A DNA stretch of 64,000 nucleotides from Saxidomus purpurata (Eukaryota; Mollusca; Bivalvia; Venerida; Veneridae), in NCBI GenBank assembly GCA_022818135.1, contig JAFMSR010000017.1:42173299-42237298 (forward strand). Reading direction: 5' to 3'. The notes under the pieces are model-generated. The model was not told the origin of the DNA. It did not search any database and saw nothing but the letters and a program-made list of their open reading frames with translations. A program made the translations under genes and the position numbers. This document shows positions 13,128 through 27,500 of the stretch, one piece after another (positions within the stretch are counted from its first letter, which is position 1; each line of letters opens with the position of its first letter).

Positions 13128-15550
13128 AATTGCCTCGTTTGTACATCGTATGACGGTAATCATCTATATCTTAAATGCTCCTGACCTAGGAAAATTGAAA
13201 TTCATCTTTTTGTCTCTCGGTCCGCAAAATCTGGATACTGTGAACCAACAACATGCGTTATTTTTAATTACATTTTCCTTTAGAATTTATTTGAACAATT
13301 TTTATGTGATGTGCTTTAAATCGGATTCTTTATGTAAACATGTAACTGTTGCCTGGATATTTCTGCAAACATTCTCGAAACTTCTGCCAGGATTTGCGTG
13401 TAACTTCTGACAGCTATGCGGTAATCTAGCAATTTACAAGGACATAAACATTCGTGAGTACAATGAATCTATTATGAAAACACAAAATTAATTTTAACTT
13501 GCAGGTTTTATTGTTAAACAATGTCAAAAGCGATTTATTATATTTGATTTGCTTTTCCAAAAACCCAAGACCGACAACACACCAACTCATAAGTAGAAAA
13601 GGTGAAAAAGACAAACCAGACTTTATAAACTATATTCGTTCAAGACGACTGGAAAACTTTAATTGTGCAGTGAAAGTTGAATGAATACTCAAGACGAAAA
13701 TGTGACAGATCACGTTACGTGACATGTGTCCGTATGCCTAAATCTATTACTTCCAAATATATTCACTCATGATTGAAGTAGGCAGTAATATGGTAGGATG
13801 CGCCTCAAATATTTTGTTCGACTTTTCTCATGAACTCTACACTGTGCATACTTGAAGATATTTCTGATGAAAAATCCGCTTTCATTGTGTTGATATCTCT
13901 TACGGTTTCTATGTTGTTGTGCTTCAAACATTGCCATTGACGTCACTTTATGAGGTGACAATTCGAGAATTTAATTTTAGGCGCATTTCATCTTAAATTT
14001 CTTAGAAAAGACGTGTTTGAACCGATCTGTACCCATGCATGCCCGAGACAGAAAATTAATATGTATGTCGTTCAGACCAAGTTCAGACCTCTGATTGTTT
14101 TAACATCTGTAGTTTGTAAGCATGAAAAAACCCATTCAATTTAATATCAACTATAACTGAACTTGTGTAAGTTGTCCTCTTTATTAAGCAGCAACCTATT
14201 TTAAGCCGGCGATATTGCAGAAATGTATGTATTGTTTTTTTATCATATACCTATTGATATTTATCGTAAGTTTCTTTAGTGTTGTAATATATTTGTACGT
14301 AAATCATAGCAGATTATGAACCCACGGTTAAGTTATAGATAGCACAGTCAAACCTTAAAACAAATAAAAAGAGGTCCACTGTTGTGACGCTACAAACATG
14401 CTCTTTGTTTGTAGGTTGTCTTTATTCACAGGTAATTCTACGATGGATGAATAGTACACTGTGATCTCGCTGCTGGTCTTAAATAGTAGGGTGGTCTTCT
14501 TTCATACAGGTTTGAGTGTATACTTTTTTCTTCTTTCTTACTTGTTTATAAAACAAAGTGTACATGGATTTTTTTTATGATTTATTTTCAATTATGCATG
14601 TACAGCAATTGGAAGAGATATTATATATATATCACAACTCAACAATATATTATGTTCTACTACGAGTGGAATACGCTTTTTAACTCTTATCATCTTGCAT
14701 TTCTACAATCGACTGATCCCTTTTTTAACTTAGCTATTACCCTGTGTTGTTCAAAATAGAGATCATATGAAAGTTAACTATCTATATAGCATGCAGTGCA
14801 GATCATGATCAGACTGTATGGATGTGACGGTCAATCATGATTTCAAATGGTCGCAAGGAAAAAAGTTTTTTTCAATAGCAGAATAAGAGTCCAGTAGATC
14901 TAGATAAGTTTTCTTTTACTTTAAACTCATTCTATGTACACCTAATTCTAGAAACATTTCACCATTGTAGATAATATTTTAATATGATTGTGTGTTAATC
15001 AATTTGTACTGTTAACTAATTCGCCATACACATTTTCAATGTACCAGACATAACAGAAGAAGACTATTAGTTTCTTACATAAGACGCGGTTATGGTTTCC
15101 GTTACATAAACAGTTTTGGCGGGAACGAGGCTCTGTCCCCCCCCCCCATCCCGAAGTGACTCGGATAATTCCATGTGAACAAAGTATCATGGTAGAAACT
15201 TTTTCTTGCATACCGTCTTTCACTTTGAAATATATTTTTAAATGCAAACTTAGCGAAATGATGCATTTTAATATAAAAAGAAACGTTATTCAGATGCTGT
15301 GTTTGAGAAAGTGACGTCACATTGTTTATAACGTTACGTCACAAGTAATTCAAGTCGTCTTAAATGGGGGTGTAAGATGAGATTTTCCAGCACTGGAAAA
15401 AAACAGCAGATATCCCAATCTGGTATGCAATAAATAAAACTATAAAACTAGTTAACCTATGAAAGGGCCAGGTTGGTGAGTGTGAAACAAATTCATCCTT
15501 ATAGAAGAAATCTCCTAAAACAAGAAACTAAATGAGACATAGAATCTATT
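13128..15550. other. non-coding stretch
   Basis: No exon-like unit recognised. Contains a C-homopolymer near 15139-15149. Several short open frames have no motif content. Confidence 0.4.
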
Positions 15551-15552
15551 TT

Positions 15553-15615
15553 CTTAAAAACAAAAATAATATCAAACAGGGAATGCCACGTACCAAAAAC
15601 GCAGCCTCCCCAAAA
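15553..15615 (-). mobile_element. ultra-short Penelope-like 3'-end tag
   Basis: About 60 bases are the reverse complement of the extreme 3' end of the 41.8 kb element (including 'gggaatgccacgtaccaaaa'). The similarity stops sharply at both sides. This fits an extremely 5'-truncated insertion. Confidence 0.7.
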
Positions 15616-15715
15616 GTCGAAAATAGAGAGAGACAGGAAAAAACACATATCAGAGACCAACGAGAACCAAACACTACCTTTACAATGTACATGACCATAA
15701 AAGTATATGTGAGTA

Positions 15716-16115
15716 TTACTGACTACCTGAAAGTGCAACAAACATGTCCACGGTTCTTTCATATTGATCAAGTCTTAGCTTTTTAATGGCATTGAATTTC
15801 TCAATTTGTTCAATTTGTATATGTTGCAGCCTGCCTATTACATTGAAGGTCAAACAAATAATCATCTGTCTATTCAGAGAAACATGGACAGATGGGCAAA
15901 CTTGATTTATCCATGTTTCTAGATTGTGCCAAAATGCTTCAATTTCTCTACATTTCCATATTGAATGAACTAATGTTTCAGCATTTGAATCACAAAATAA
16001 ACATAAATTTTTGACCCCATTTTCAGTAAACAATTTGTACCAAGAATTCTATGTATGATTTTATATTAAATCAACAGAAGTTTCTCTAGTTATCTAAAAG
16101 AAAACACTATACTTT
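15716..16115 (-). pseudogene. L1/Tx1-like LINE ORF2 C-terminal fragment
   Basis: The minus-strand translation contains the Cys/His cluster seen at the C-terminus of L1-type ORF2 proteins (LCLFCDSNAETLVHSIWKC, then 'FWHNLETW'). Just upstream, one frame over, is 'YKIIHRILGTN', which matches the segment usually preceding that cluster, so the copy carries a frameshift. Endonuclease and reverse transcriptase regions are absent. Confidence 0.65.
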
Positions 16116-16143
16116 ACTTGTTCAAGTTTATAAGAAAAACATT

Positions 16144-16345
16144 AAGGACAGCGGAGGTGTAGAGCCTACTAGTGGATAAGGTGTCGGTCGCTCATCATGG
16201 AGGTTGCGAGTTCGAGCCGAACTTGGGGCACGACCGTACTTCCTCATATGACACCAATCCTGGTTCATTCAAGGAAGCAGACTCGATAGTGACTCAATAA
16301 GCTACACGCTTTCACAATCGAGCTAAAATGAATTAATATAATATG
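16144..16345 (+). repeat. tRNA-derived SINE, copy 3
   Basis: Same family as copy 1, with about 10 extra bases inside the A-box region (gtgtagagcctactagtgga). B box 'gagttcgagcc', body 'ggaagcagactcgatagtga' and tail 'cacaatcgagctaaaatgaa'. Confidence 0.85.
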
Positions 16346-16374
16346 TAGGAACAAGTTTAGAAATATTTTTCTTT

Positions 16375-16870
16375 GAAACATTTAAGGCTAAAGCTATGAT
16401 ATTTGGCATGCAGTTTTGTCCAGTGATCCTCTACCAAAATTGTTTAAATCATTACCAGCACACCATAGGAGTCACTTGATTTTAGATATGTTTCTACAGG
16501 AAATACTTTTAAGATCATCTACTCTGTATTATGTAACCACAAAACCAGAGCTTAGATATTCGGCATGTAGCATTGCTTAGTGGACCTCCACAAAAATTGT
16601 TCAAATCCTGCCCCTATGATCACTATTGGCCCCGCCCGGTGATCACTTGCTTTACTAACATATGAAGACGTTTAAAAATCTTCTTCTCCAAAATCATAGG
16701 AGGTAGAGCATAGATATTTGTTTTTGTAAGATTGTCTAGGAGTTCTCTACCAATTTTGTTAAAATTTGCCCTTAGAGTCAAAATTGATCCCGCTCCGGGG
16801 TCACTTGTTTTACATAGACTAACATATGAGCCTTTCAAAATATTCTTCTCTCAAAAGCTAGGTCACGAGG
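16375..16870. repeat. diverged tandem repeat, 'gatatttggcatgtag-attg' type
   Basis: Units contain 'agatattcggcatgtagcat', 'tggacctccacaaaaattgt', 'tcacttg-ttta', 'cttctccaaaatcatagg'. They recur about every 150 bases here and again at 61.42-61.82 kb. This is a widespread mollusc-type non-coding repeat. Confidence 0.65.
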
Positions 16871-17740
16871 TCAAATCATATAAAACCCTTGTGAATGCCA
16901 TAGAAATGGCCTCGGAGAATTCATTTCCAGATCCACCTTCACCGTGATTAATTGGTCGGAATCCATAACCTGAACCTAAATTGGTCGGCATGATTCCTTT
17001 ATAAAATAATGCTTAATGTTCAAGCAGTCGTAGGCTCGAACCCTGTCTCAAAATATTTACTCGTCATCTAATTTTTAGTTTTTGTTTGTAGCATGAAGTG
17101 TTACGAGTAGGCAATAGAATCTAGCGAATTCAAGGGAACTGAAAACATTACAAAATATAATTTGTCTGAACAATATTCATGTTCAAACAGGGGGCGATTG
17201 GTTTAACGTTTTAACTTCTTCGACAAGTGAATTACACATTGGCCGATGGAAACCATCATTATGTCAAACTGTTCAACGTTACGTTCGTTTCACCTCTATA
17301 ATGTATAATGTAGATTAATGAATATAACATTTGTATATTAGATAATTTTTGTATCACTACATGTATCTAAATGAACATACCAGTATAAAATTGCATTAAG
17401 ATCATCATATGGTTCGTTGTCTGATATACCGGTATAATAGGTTTATAGTGTACGTACGTACTAATAAGATATTTAACCATTCGAACTCAGAACCGTGTCA
17501 AAACAAAAGATAATCCTCACACAAAATTAATGCTAAAATTGTTTTATTATTTACTGTTTTTTAAAATTGTGTTACCTCAAATGTATTTGCAGGCTTAAAA
17601 TTGACTTTCTTCTCGTCAATATTTATTCTACAGTTAAAGTTATTTACTTCTTAATAAGTGTAGTCTTAAATTATCTGACCTAAAATTAATTTTTCAGAAC
17701 AGCTGTTTTCTTGAATCATGCCCTAACTGAAAGAAAAACT
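16871..17740. other. non-coding stretch downstream of the HEPN/NHL gene
   Basis: No supported gene. It presumably includes the 3' UTR of the minus-strand gene ending at 17747; I did not fix a poly(A) signal. Confidence 0.35.
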
Positions 17741-17746
17741 GAACAG

Positions 17747-18597
17747 TTACTTAAATTGGAAAACCTCAATAATGTCACAGTCACCATACCCAACAATCAG
17801 TCTGCAATGTTGCCTATCAAAACACATTGCCCATACTATTCCTTTTAGATCTGACGAAGACACCACAGTGCCTAGTATTTTATAACCCGCAAAATCTACA
17901 TGTAAAACACTGTTTCCCCGGGATATCGCATGCGAGCACTGATCCGTCACCGACATTACAAACACATTCGAAATCAAAATTCGGATGTTTTAAGATTGAC
18001 AGATGGTTTCCTTTGTTGTCTATCATTTCAATGGTTCCGTTTCCAGGTGCAATATAAATCTTCTCTCCATCATCACTAACAGCAATGTCAATGCATGAGT
18101 TTCCATCCGACCTGTATAAAACATGTGTCTGTGAACCATCTGTCTTACATGTATATATTGCGTGTTTACCGCCGCAGTAGAGTATATCACCATGACATGT
18201 CAGACTATAATAATCAAATTTAAGCGTTATCTGATGCTTCAGTCTCATATCATCTGATACATCTACAAACTGAATATCATTTGAAAAAGACGAAGATACA
18301 GCAGCTACATCGTTACCTATAAAACACACGTCGAAGGGAAGACCAGGAAGATCACAGTGACTCATTAACTTGAATGAACTGTTTAGTTTCTTCAGTCTCT
18401 TGTTCTTGTAATCAGTAAGAAGAACCTCGCCGTCAGGAAGAACACATATACCAGTTATTTCGCAGGTTTTTTTATCAGGGTTTAAAATACCTCGTTTCCT
18501 GATATTGTATTTCTTCCTTTGTTGTACCACTAAAAGATCTTTTCCTACTTCGCTTTCAGATATTTCAGATAGGACTTGTCTCATACCTGTGCAAGAT
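17747..18597 (-). CDS. terminal exon: NHL-like beta-propeller with one-base frameshift
   Basis: About 280 residues. Blade-like repeats include 'ITGICVLPDGEVLLTDYKNK', 'LPGLPFDVCFIGND', 'SCIDIAVSDDGEKIYIAPG' and 'VCNVGDGSVLACD'. This is the C-terminal propeller common in bivalve TRIM-like proteins. Near 17,918 a G run (CCCGGGG on the minus strand) has one base too many: the first frame ends at 17880, while the other continues to a natural end at 17747 with 'VDFAGYKILGTVV' and 'CDIIEVFQFK'. It is either an early pseudogene lesion or a homopolymer sequencing error. Confidence 0.75.
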
Positions 18598-21500
18598 CTG
18601 AAATTTAACGCAATGATAGCAACAGATCGAACCCATCAACATTTTCAGCAGATTTTCTCAAACTACTTTGGTGATTTTCACTTGTCTGGTTAATTCTAGC
18701 CTTTACTTTTGCATTTAATGTTTAACTGTATCATTTTCGGAAACAAGTGTTTGCGCTTTAAAGCTAATCGCTCTCAGTTGCCGTTGACAAAAAAAAATGG
18801 ATAAACAATGATATATTATACATAAATATAAAATTAAAGGCTTAAATCAACAATAGAAGTAAAAATCTATGTATGAATTTGCAAAAATCGATTGAAAATG
18901 CTGGTTTTATGGCACCGCTACACTATATGCTTATATTGGAATTTCTAGTAACGCTTTACAGTTTTGTAGCGTATTGTTTCGAATGCTCGACATGAATTAT
19001 ACTGGAACCTAATATGACTATATGTTCTTAAATATGTTATTTCCATACAATTTGAAGATTTTTTTCTTACTAAGATCGGAGAGCGAGCAGCTTTTATATG
19101 CATCTTCTGTTTATCTTTACAAGAAAACATGTCAAATACAAAATATATATGACAAAAATACTTATCCATAATTATGTCACTGTTGTCAAGTTTAAAATAA
19201 CTTCAAAGAGAGAAACAACGTTTGTTTTACTATGGAAACAATAAGTAAAAACATTAAACATACTATTTAACTATGTACATCCGATTGTCTTGCATATACT
19301 AGGTCTACTTCTATTACTACTGCTTTTACTTCTACTTGCTGTTGTTGTTGTTGTTGCTGTTACTACTACTAAGGTGTTGCTGCTGCTGCTGTTGATACTA
19401 CTACTACTGCTGCTGCTGTTGTTGTAAGTACTATAACTACCGCTGCTGCTGCTGCTACTACTACTTTTTCATTTGCTATTACTGCTGCTGCTGCTGATTT
19501 ATTATTTTCACTGCTGTTAACTGTGACTTCTATAACTACTACTGCTGCACCAACTGCTACTACTTCTGCTGCTACTTCTTCTACTGATACTATTGCTTTT
19601 ACTGCTACTTCTACTTCTTCTACTATTACTTTTCTACTACTAGTATTACTTTTCTACTACATCTGCTGCTACTGCTATCATTACTTCTACTGCTGTTGTT
19701 GCTGTGACAACTATAGCTGCTGCTGTTACTACTTCGGCTGATACAACTCCTACTCTTCTATTAGTACTATTTCTACTAGTGCTGATATTACTACTTCGAC
19801 TGCTTTTGTTGCTGTGACTAATGCAATTGCTGCTGCTGTTTCTACTAGAAGAACTTCTTCTGTTGTTGCTGTCACTACTTCTTTTTCTTACTACTACTGA
19901 TACTAATATTACTTATACCGCTCCGTCTATTAGTAGAACTGCTACTACAAGGAAGAGGGGTGATGCAGAGGTTTAGGTGTCTGCAACTCATCCAGGAGGC
20001 CGCGGGTTTGAGCCCCACTAGAGTCACCTCCGTACCTCCTGATATGACCCCAGTACTGGTTTTTCCAGGAAGCGGACTCGAGAATGACTTGATTAGCTAC
20101 AAGCTTTCTTCATAATCGAGCCTAAATAAATTAGTATAAACAAACTACTACTACAATAGCAACAACTTCTACTGCTGCTGCTGCTGCATTTACTACTGCT
20201 GCTGCTGCAGTTACTACTGCTGCTACTACTATTACTACTTATACTTGTACTGTTATTGTTACTAATACTTACTACTAATTCTACTACTGCTGTAAGAACT
20301 GCTACTTTGACAACTATAAGTACTACTTCTGCTGTTGCTTTTGTTGTAACAACTACTTCTACTTCTGCTGCGGGTACTTCTACTTCTACTGCTACTACTA
20401 CTGTTTCGGCTATTCCTGCTTCTACTTATGTTGTTGCTTTGACTTATACCGTTACTTCTGTTGTTTCGACTTGAAGTATTACTTCTGCTGTTGCTGTTAC
20501 AGTTTCTTCTACTCCTTACAAGTACTGATACTAATCTCACTAATACTGCTCCTTCTATTAGAATTACTACTTCAACAACAACCTCTACTCTTACTGCTAC
20601 TGTTGCAGCTGCTACTACTATACCTGGTAATAATACTACAACTTACAGCTAATGTTGTTGTTACTACTACTACTACTAACTACTTGCACTGCTACTACCG
20701 CAGCAACTATAACTACTTCTTTGTCTACTAGTTTTACTTCTATTGCTGCTGTTGCTGCTGCTTGACTTATACAACTGCTGCTGCTATTTCTACTAGAAAC
20801 ATTACTTTTACAATGTTTTCCTGCAGCTACTCTGTCTAACTTCTACTTCTGCTTCTATAACTACTATTAGTAATCTACTGCCTGTATAACTATTATGGTG
20901 TTCTTGCTGTGACTTATACAACTGCTGCTCTATTTCTACTAGGTTTACTTTTACTTCTTGTGATCTTGTAACTACTGCTGTACTACCTTTAATGCTACTT
21001 CTATTGCTCCTACTTCTAAAACTACTATCAGTAATCTACTGTTGCTGCTGCTATAACTACTGTAACTGATGTTGCTGCTGTTACTTATACAACTGCTGCT
21101 GCTATTACTAATATAAATACTACTTCTGCTGCTACTCTTACTTCTTTTCCTTCTTACTACTACTGACTACTCTTACTAAAACTGCTCCTACTTCTTTCTT
21201 CTATTATTTCTTGCTGCTCCAACTACTGCTGCTGCTAATCTGCTGCTATTGACTATTACTTTGAACTACTGCTCTCAACTGCTGCTGCTGCTTCACTCTT
21301 TCTACTACTACTACTACTGGCTGCTAATTTTACTAACTACACTTCTTCTTTTGCTATTATTTCTGCTACTCCAACTGCTGCTACTGCCATCATTAACACT
21401 ATCAGGTGCTCTAATTCTCCCTCTCTTCTTCTATAGAACAACACTTGTATAAGTCCTGTCCTACAACCATGCAACCTCAGTTGTTATTCATTCTCCAAAC

Positions 21501-24500
21501 AAACAAAATCATCCAAATAAAAATATTTTGGGGCAAAGTCTTAACTTAACTTTGGGACTACCACGTCAAAAATGAACTGTTTCAAGCAAAATTATATAAT
21601 TTTACCCGTGTTCATCAGTTTTGCACATTGAACAGCAAAATTCTTCGTGCCAAACACAGTACCACGTGCTTTGCATCCAAAGATGATTATTGCACTTGAA
21701 ATCACCGTGTCTGCTGTTACATAAAATGCCTTTCGTACCTGAAAATTGAATAAAACATGATCATTCAGACTTAATACTTAGTAAATAGACAAGGGTTACA
21801 CACAATTATAAATAATATTAATCATTCTCATATTCCTATTTGTCATATTTAAACAAATAAAATGCATGTGCGATACCAATTGTCATCGCCGTTCTTTAAA
21901 AACCTTGTAACTCAATTTTTGCGCAAATTGTTTAACCTGCGCGAGAAGAAGAAGTACTATGTTGGTGTAGATATATATTAAAAAAACTAACTCATACATA
22001 AGTACATTCATATTACATGTACCATGTATTTGCAGCTTAAAATAAAAATATCAACGCGATTTAATTATCATCTTCATCTTTATACGTTGAATAACCACTC
22101 TGAAAAGTAATAATCTTTTTAAAGAATAGCTTGGTTATGTGCAATACATTTAAGAGAACAAAGCAAAAACAACAAAGCCCTTTGAGGGAACGACGATTTT
22201 GCTAAGAATCGATCTAAGATTAGCATTTTATGGCTATTTTGATCAATATCATATATGTTGACATATTCTTTCCTTTGTATTCAAGTCGCTTTTTCAAAAA
22301 GTCCGTTCCGGAAGCCTTTTTTTTTTTTGCATATCATTGAAACACTTTGCTTTATGTTCTAACATGCACATCGTTTTAAAAAGTTAGGAATTGCTTTTGT
22401 ACAATAGGTGATATCCTCCGGTGAATAATTTTTTTTTGCGTCAAATAGGGCTACTTGTCAATATTGTCCGGACCTTTAAATATTGCATTTAAAAAATTTA
22501 AAAGCAAATTCAAACTTAATATTGTTATGCTCGTCTTATCATAAGTATCTGAAAAATAAAGATAGTCAAGGCTTCAGATTGGCTCTAAAATTGAGGTTGA
22601 AATGACATGTATGGTGAAACACCATTGGAAGATTGACTCTTAATTGTTATCTTTTTTAAGGCGGATGCAATGATAATATGTTCGTTTGAATAACCTTTCA
22701 GTTTGAGATAACCTTTCAAGGAAGCCACCCAAAAAGGCTTATCTTTTAATGGTTTTGCTATCAAAACGTGACAGTGTACCGCACAATTCTAGAAAATCCC
22801 TCAAACCAAAGGATACAGTTGCATTATCAGCGATACCTTTGCATGTGATAAATTTGATTTTATTACATATGACCAATGGGCTTCACAAACGATTTTCTTT
22901 GTTCAACTTACTTATATATATACTGAAAACTTCAAACATTTTCTTTAAACTATAAGTTCTATATATTTTTATTTTGTTGAAAATTGTTACCACGCACCCT
23001 CACTCAGACAACATAATAAACACAAGTGGTCAAGCAGTTAAAAACTGCCAGAAACATTGATATGCCGCAGTCGGTTAAACAGTAATTATCTTGAGAACAA
23101 CATGTGCCTAGAGGTCAGTTATATAATAGCCAGGTATAATTCAGGTATTGTATAGGAGGAACAGGTTTGTACACAAGACTGGCAAGATGACACTCATGCG
23201 ATTTAAAAAATTCAACTTTATTGAATTGTAACTTACATCAGTAAATTCTTCCCTAAATCATATCATCAGATAAAATAATATTTTAAGGAGTTTGGAGCAC
23301 ACGTAACGCGGTAAACATGATACTCACTCAACTGAGTCCTGGCAGCAGTTAAACTTTCAGATGTGATAGCTGTTTCAACCACAACTGTTTCTCCAATATC
23401 TTTTTCTATGCATTTCCTCATTTGGTAAACATTTTGCTGCAGCAATCTTCCATTCATCAATGTTACAAATCCATTCAGTCCATCGTAGGAAGTCACGCAT
23501 ACCTTAAGTGAGCTGTTGTCAGCCAAACTTGCATGAACGCCTGAAAGGTTGACCACGGACTACACCAGCTTTCCAACTGTTATATCTAGATATGATTGCT
23601 GTAGATTTGTTCCTTCTAATGATCGTGTACCATGTGGGGTGTTGAAGAATGATCTCATTCCTTCCAGTATTTTGTCGTTGAAATGTTTTACTTTCGGCGA
23701 CCCCAAAATGACAATCTGGACGTGGAAAACAGCTATAAAGAAATGACATTGTTATTACATTGTAATGTGAGCTAAGTACTGACTACATGTATGAATTACT
23801 GTATGACTTGTAATTTTTATATTACAAATTTAAGCCCTTCCTGGTATTTTGTGATCGATATTTGTATTGTTATAAACCTAACATTAATAACTGAAGGTTT
23901 AAGTAATTGGCACAAAAAGATCTCTTTGAAAAAATCATCACAACATCATTATATTTTGTTATACATGTGTGTTCAAGAAATTTGCCAAAAGTAGTAGGAT
24001 ACATAAAATTTAATTTTTTTTGCTCGAGAATATTTCTCAGACATATATTAATAATCCGCCGACAGTAATATTTTGGCGTGTTTTCGTAAAATGTATGTTA
24101 ATTGATCATAGTCAGTCGGTCCGACGCACCCTGTCAAGTAGGGGTGATGAAATAAGTATTTGATACATGCTTTCTCAAGCTGTGATTCCATGAGTCACTG
24201 AATTAACTAGTATTTGAAATGAAATTGTTTTTCATTTTGTTATCTGTTGGCACTTTTTTAACTTGCGCCGTTATTTCATACTTCCTAGTGTATCACTTTA
24301 CGAATAGTATCATGTACATTTTTTTGTATTTTGAAATAAATAAATATAACTTCTTATCATATGTGTTGGTTGTTTTTTGAAATAAACGGAATTAAATCCC
24401 GATAAACTCACTGTCCACTCTGAAACTTATAAAATTTTTTAGGTTAACGTAAAATATATAGTGGTACCTCTCAAACAATACGACATGACCATGCGTCATG

Positions 24501-27500
24501 TTTTTATGCTGTCTGATATTGTTTCCGGCGATTTTAGACATATTCTAACAAACTCAACAAAAGTAAAGTTACAGACATAAAACAGAAAATTGTTGGCATC
24601 GTTGTAATATCACGATAATTTCACTCGTGAACACCAAAAGTAGTTATTTTCATCGTGGCTGCGCCACTCGTAACCACTTTCCTTTTGCTGCCCATTAGGT
24701 GAATTATAACGTGATATTTTACCAAAACAACAATTATCCTCAATATTTATTATTAATTAATTAGCTTATCTATTACCTTCAAGCTTGCTTCACGTATTTT
24801 TTGTAAATCGAACTTGACAATAAAGTATTTGTTCTTCTTTTTTGAGTAAATTGTCTTTGTATTAAGCGTTCTTATTTCAAACTTAAGCATATAATCAAGA
24901 TAGCTATAATTGTTCATAGCTGTTGTTGTAAACTGGTTGCGTTCTTTTGTTAAAAAATTTTAATATGCATTTAAAAAAAGGAATATGAGATTTTTGACAT
25001 TCTAGATCGCTTTCATGCAGCATAATTCCATTCATTTTTATTTTGATATGGTTTTTTGAAAATCATGTTTATGACAACCAAAAGTTTTATTTTGTGGTTT
25101 TCTATTTTGTTTTCAAAAAAGACCACTTCATGTCATGTTGTTCGATTTTATTTTTTATGAGAGCTATTTCTTTCTCTATATTTATTCTTATCTGCAAATA
25201 ATGCTTAAAAGTTTCAAACTTAGGCAATATTTTTTAAAATTTCATTTGAAAAATATATAATTCATGATTAATATGATAAAATTAACCGCATTTGCGTTTT
25301 TGAATACTTTGCTTATACCAAAACTTATAATTTCAAAGTTGAATACAATCTTGTGATTCTTCTGTTCTGAAAACTTCGAACGGCTGTTTATAATATTTCT
25401 GCGTAGTGACAGCTCGAAAAAATATGCTCTAGTATTTCTTCATGCATATTTAATTTACAAAAGTCCCACAGGGTAGAGCTAACTAAGTTACACTTAAAAA
25501 TGTATGTATTTGTAGGAATTATTCGCATCCAGATACTTATATTGAAAATTTTCAATTTTTGTATCTACTGTTGTTTATTTAGAATGCGTATAATTTTTTC
25601 CAGATCTAGTTGTTTCCCTTCAAGAAGTGTTTGTCCATTTAATTTCTTATTTCGTATAAGGTTTCTTCAATATTTTTTATTTGCATGGAATATATCAATT
25701 TATTTGGTGTTTTTTTGATTGCTTTATCGAAATTTATTGAGTAATTATTTCCTGATAAAGTAACTGGGTCTCTTCCGATTTACCATCTTAAAGCATTTAG
25801 GATCCTCTTTTATTTGGGTGTTGATTGTACCTTAATTTTCCTAGTATTTTCATTTTCAGTTTATGTTTGATATTTCCTTCATGCTAACCTTTTTGATCGT
25901 ATAGTTAGGAACAGTGTTCCAATTACTTAATGCCTTTTTGTTCCCAAGTTTTAAAAAACAAATTGTTTTCAATATTATATAATTACCTGCGATATCTTGT
26001 GTTTCATAAGGGGGGTTATTTTTATCCATGCTTTAAAAATGTCCTTTAAAAATGCTTGTTTTTCCAATGGTGTCTCCAACATGTTCTTCTAAAATGCAAT
26101 GTCTGATTATTAGTTTTCCTATATTTCAATTTAGTTCATATTATCATAAAATATTTCCTGTCGGATTCCCATGTATTTTTTATCACACAATCTTTTCACT
26201 CAACAGCTTTCTATTGAAATTATAAATTTCGAAATGTCAATCATTTTCAGTCCTCCAAGTTTGTATTCTAAAGTAAGAAGATTTCATTTAAATTTTTCAG
26301 TTTTTTTTGTCCCATATGAACTAAAAAATAGTTTTGGTGATGTCTTTAAGTGTATGTTCGGAAGGGTTAGGTAAAACTGTTAAGTAATTAACATTTAATA
26401 TAATTTATAAACTATACAATTATATTGAGATGAATATTTATGCGCACATAAAAGACACTATAGCTCAACTATACACTTAAATATGCTGGCAACGCGGTTT
26501 GCAAATACCTATTGGTACAACGAACAAGTTTATTTAGTTCCAAGAAAGCTGATTACAAAAGCTGTAACTCAAGCAAAGTAGACAATTCATACATAGTTGC
26601 ACATGTATGTAATTAGAAATGAATCAATATTGTTTGCTTTGCGACTTTGTTAGGTATTATCGAATATGAGTATACTGCTGATAAAAAAAATATATTGTTT
26701 TTGCAAAGTTACCTTTCAGAGTTTCTTTTAACTTCTTTATCCTCTCTTCTTTCTGAAATAATAAAAATAATCACTGTTGAAAAAAAACATGACCAAATGT
26801 TAATGATACAACGATGTTGAACAAGCATATAAGTGTGATAGTGTTTTCAAAAGCGACTTTTGTTGTGCTAAAAATGTTACTCATTTAACATAACTAGTCT
26901 ACAATAAAACTAATAACTATCTTTATTGAAATAAATTCATTATCTGTAATTGTATAAGTTTCTCATGTAAATTGCTAGTAAGACATGTCAGTGATGCTTG
27001 CTTGCTACATAGACGCGATTGTGACCACCTAACTCAGTGGTCCTTTCCCAAAGCCATTATGTATTGCATTTGGACCCTACTTTGCTTCCCCAGGAGAATC
27101 GTTTTAATTAACAGTTCCAATTGCTTATTTTCAATATTTGAATTGTGTCTTCAAGCTATGTGCAAAAGGCAAATCAAATTAAAGTCCTTGGTACAGTACC
27201 TGTATTTTGGTCAGAAGACTAAAACTCAAATATTTCTACAAATATTATCTTTCTTTTTCTTTCATTTGTACCATATAAACATATGTGTTTACATTGTTGT
27301 TTTTTTTAGTGTTTTTTTATGTTCTCTTTCTGCTGCACTCAATGATAACATTGCAAATAACATACTTAATAATTCGATGCTTAACTTTATGTAAAAAATA
27401 GCTTATGAAAAAGGAAACGGTAATACATTAAGCGAGTATAGTTTGTATCCAAGAATCGTTTCAGTAGGTGCGTACGTTTTTATTTTGAATAAAAAATAAC

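Noticed and set aside
17000..17060. 'ggctcgaaccctg', B-box-like on the minus strand
   Set aside because: No A box at tRNA spacing.
20256..21452. Serine/threonine- and leucine-rich frames
   Set aside because: Produced by the trinucleotide tract in all phases.
26972..27394. 140-codon plus-strand frame
   Set aside because: Antisense within an intron of the HEPN gene, with a T-rich, low-complexity end.
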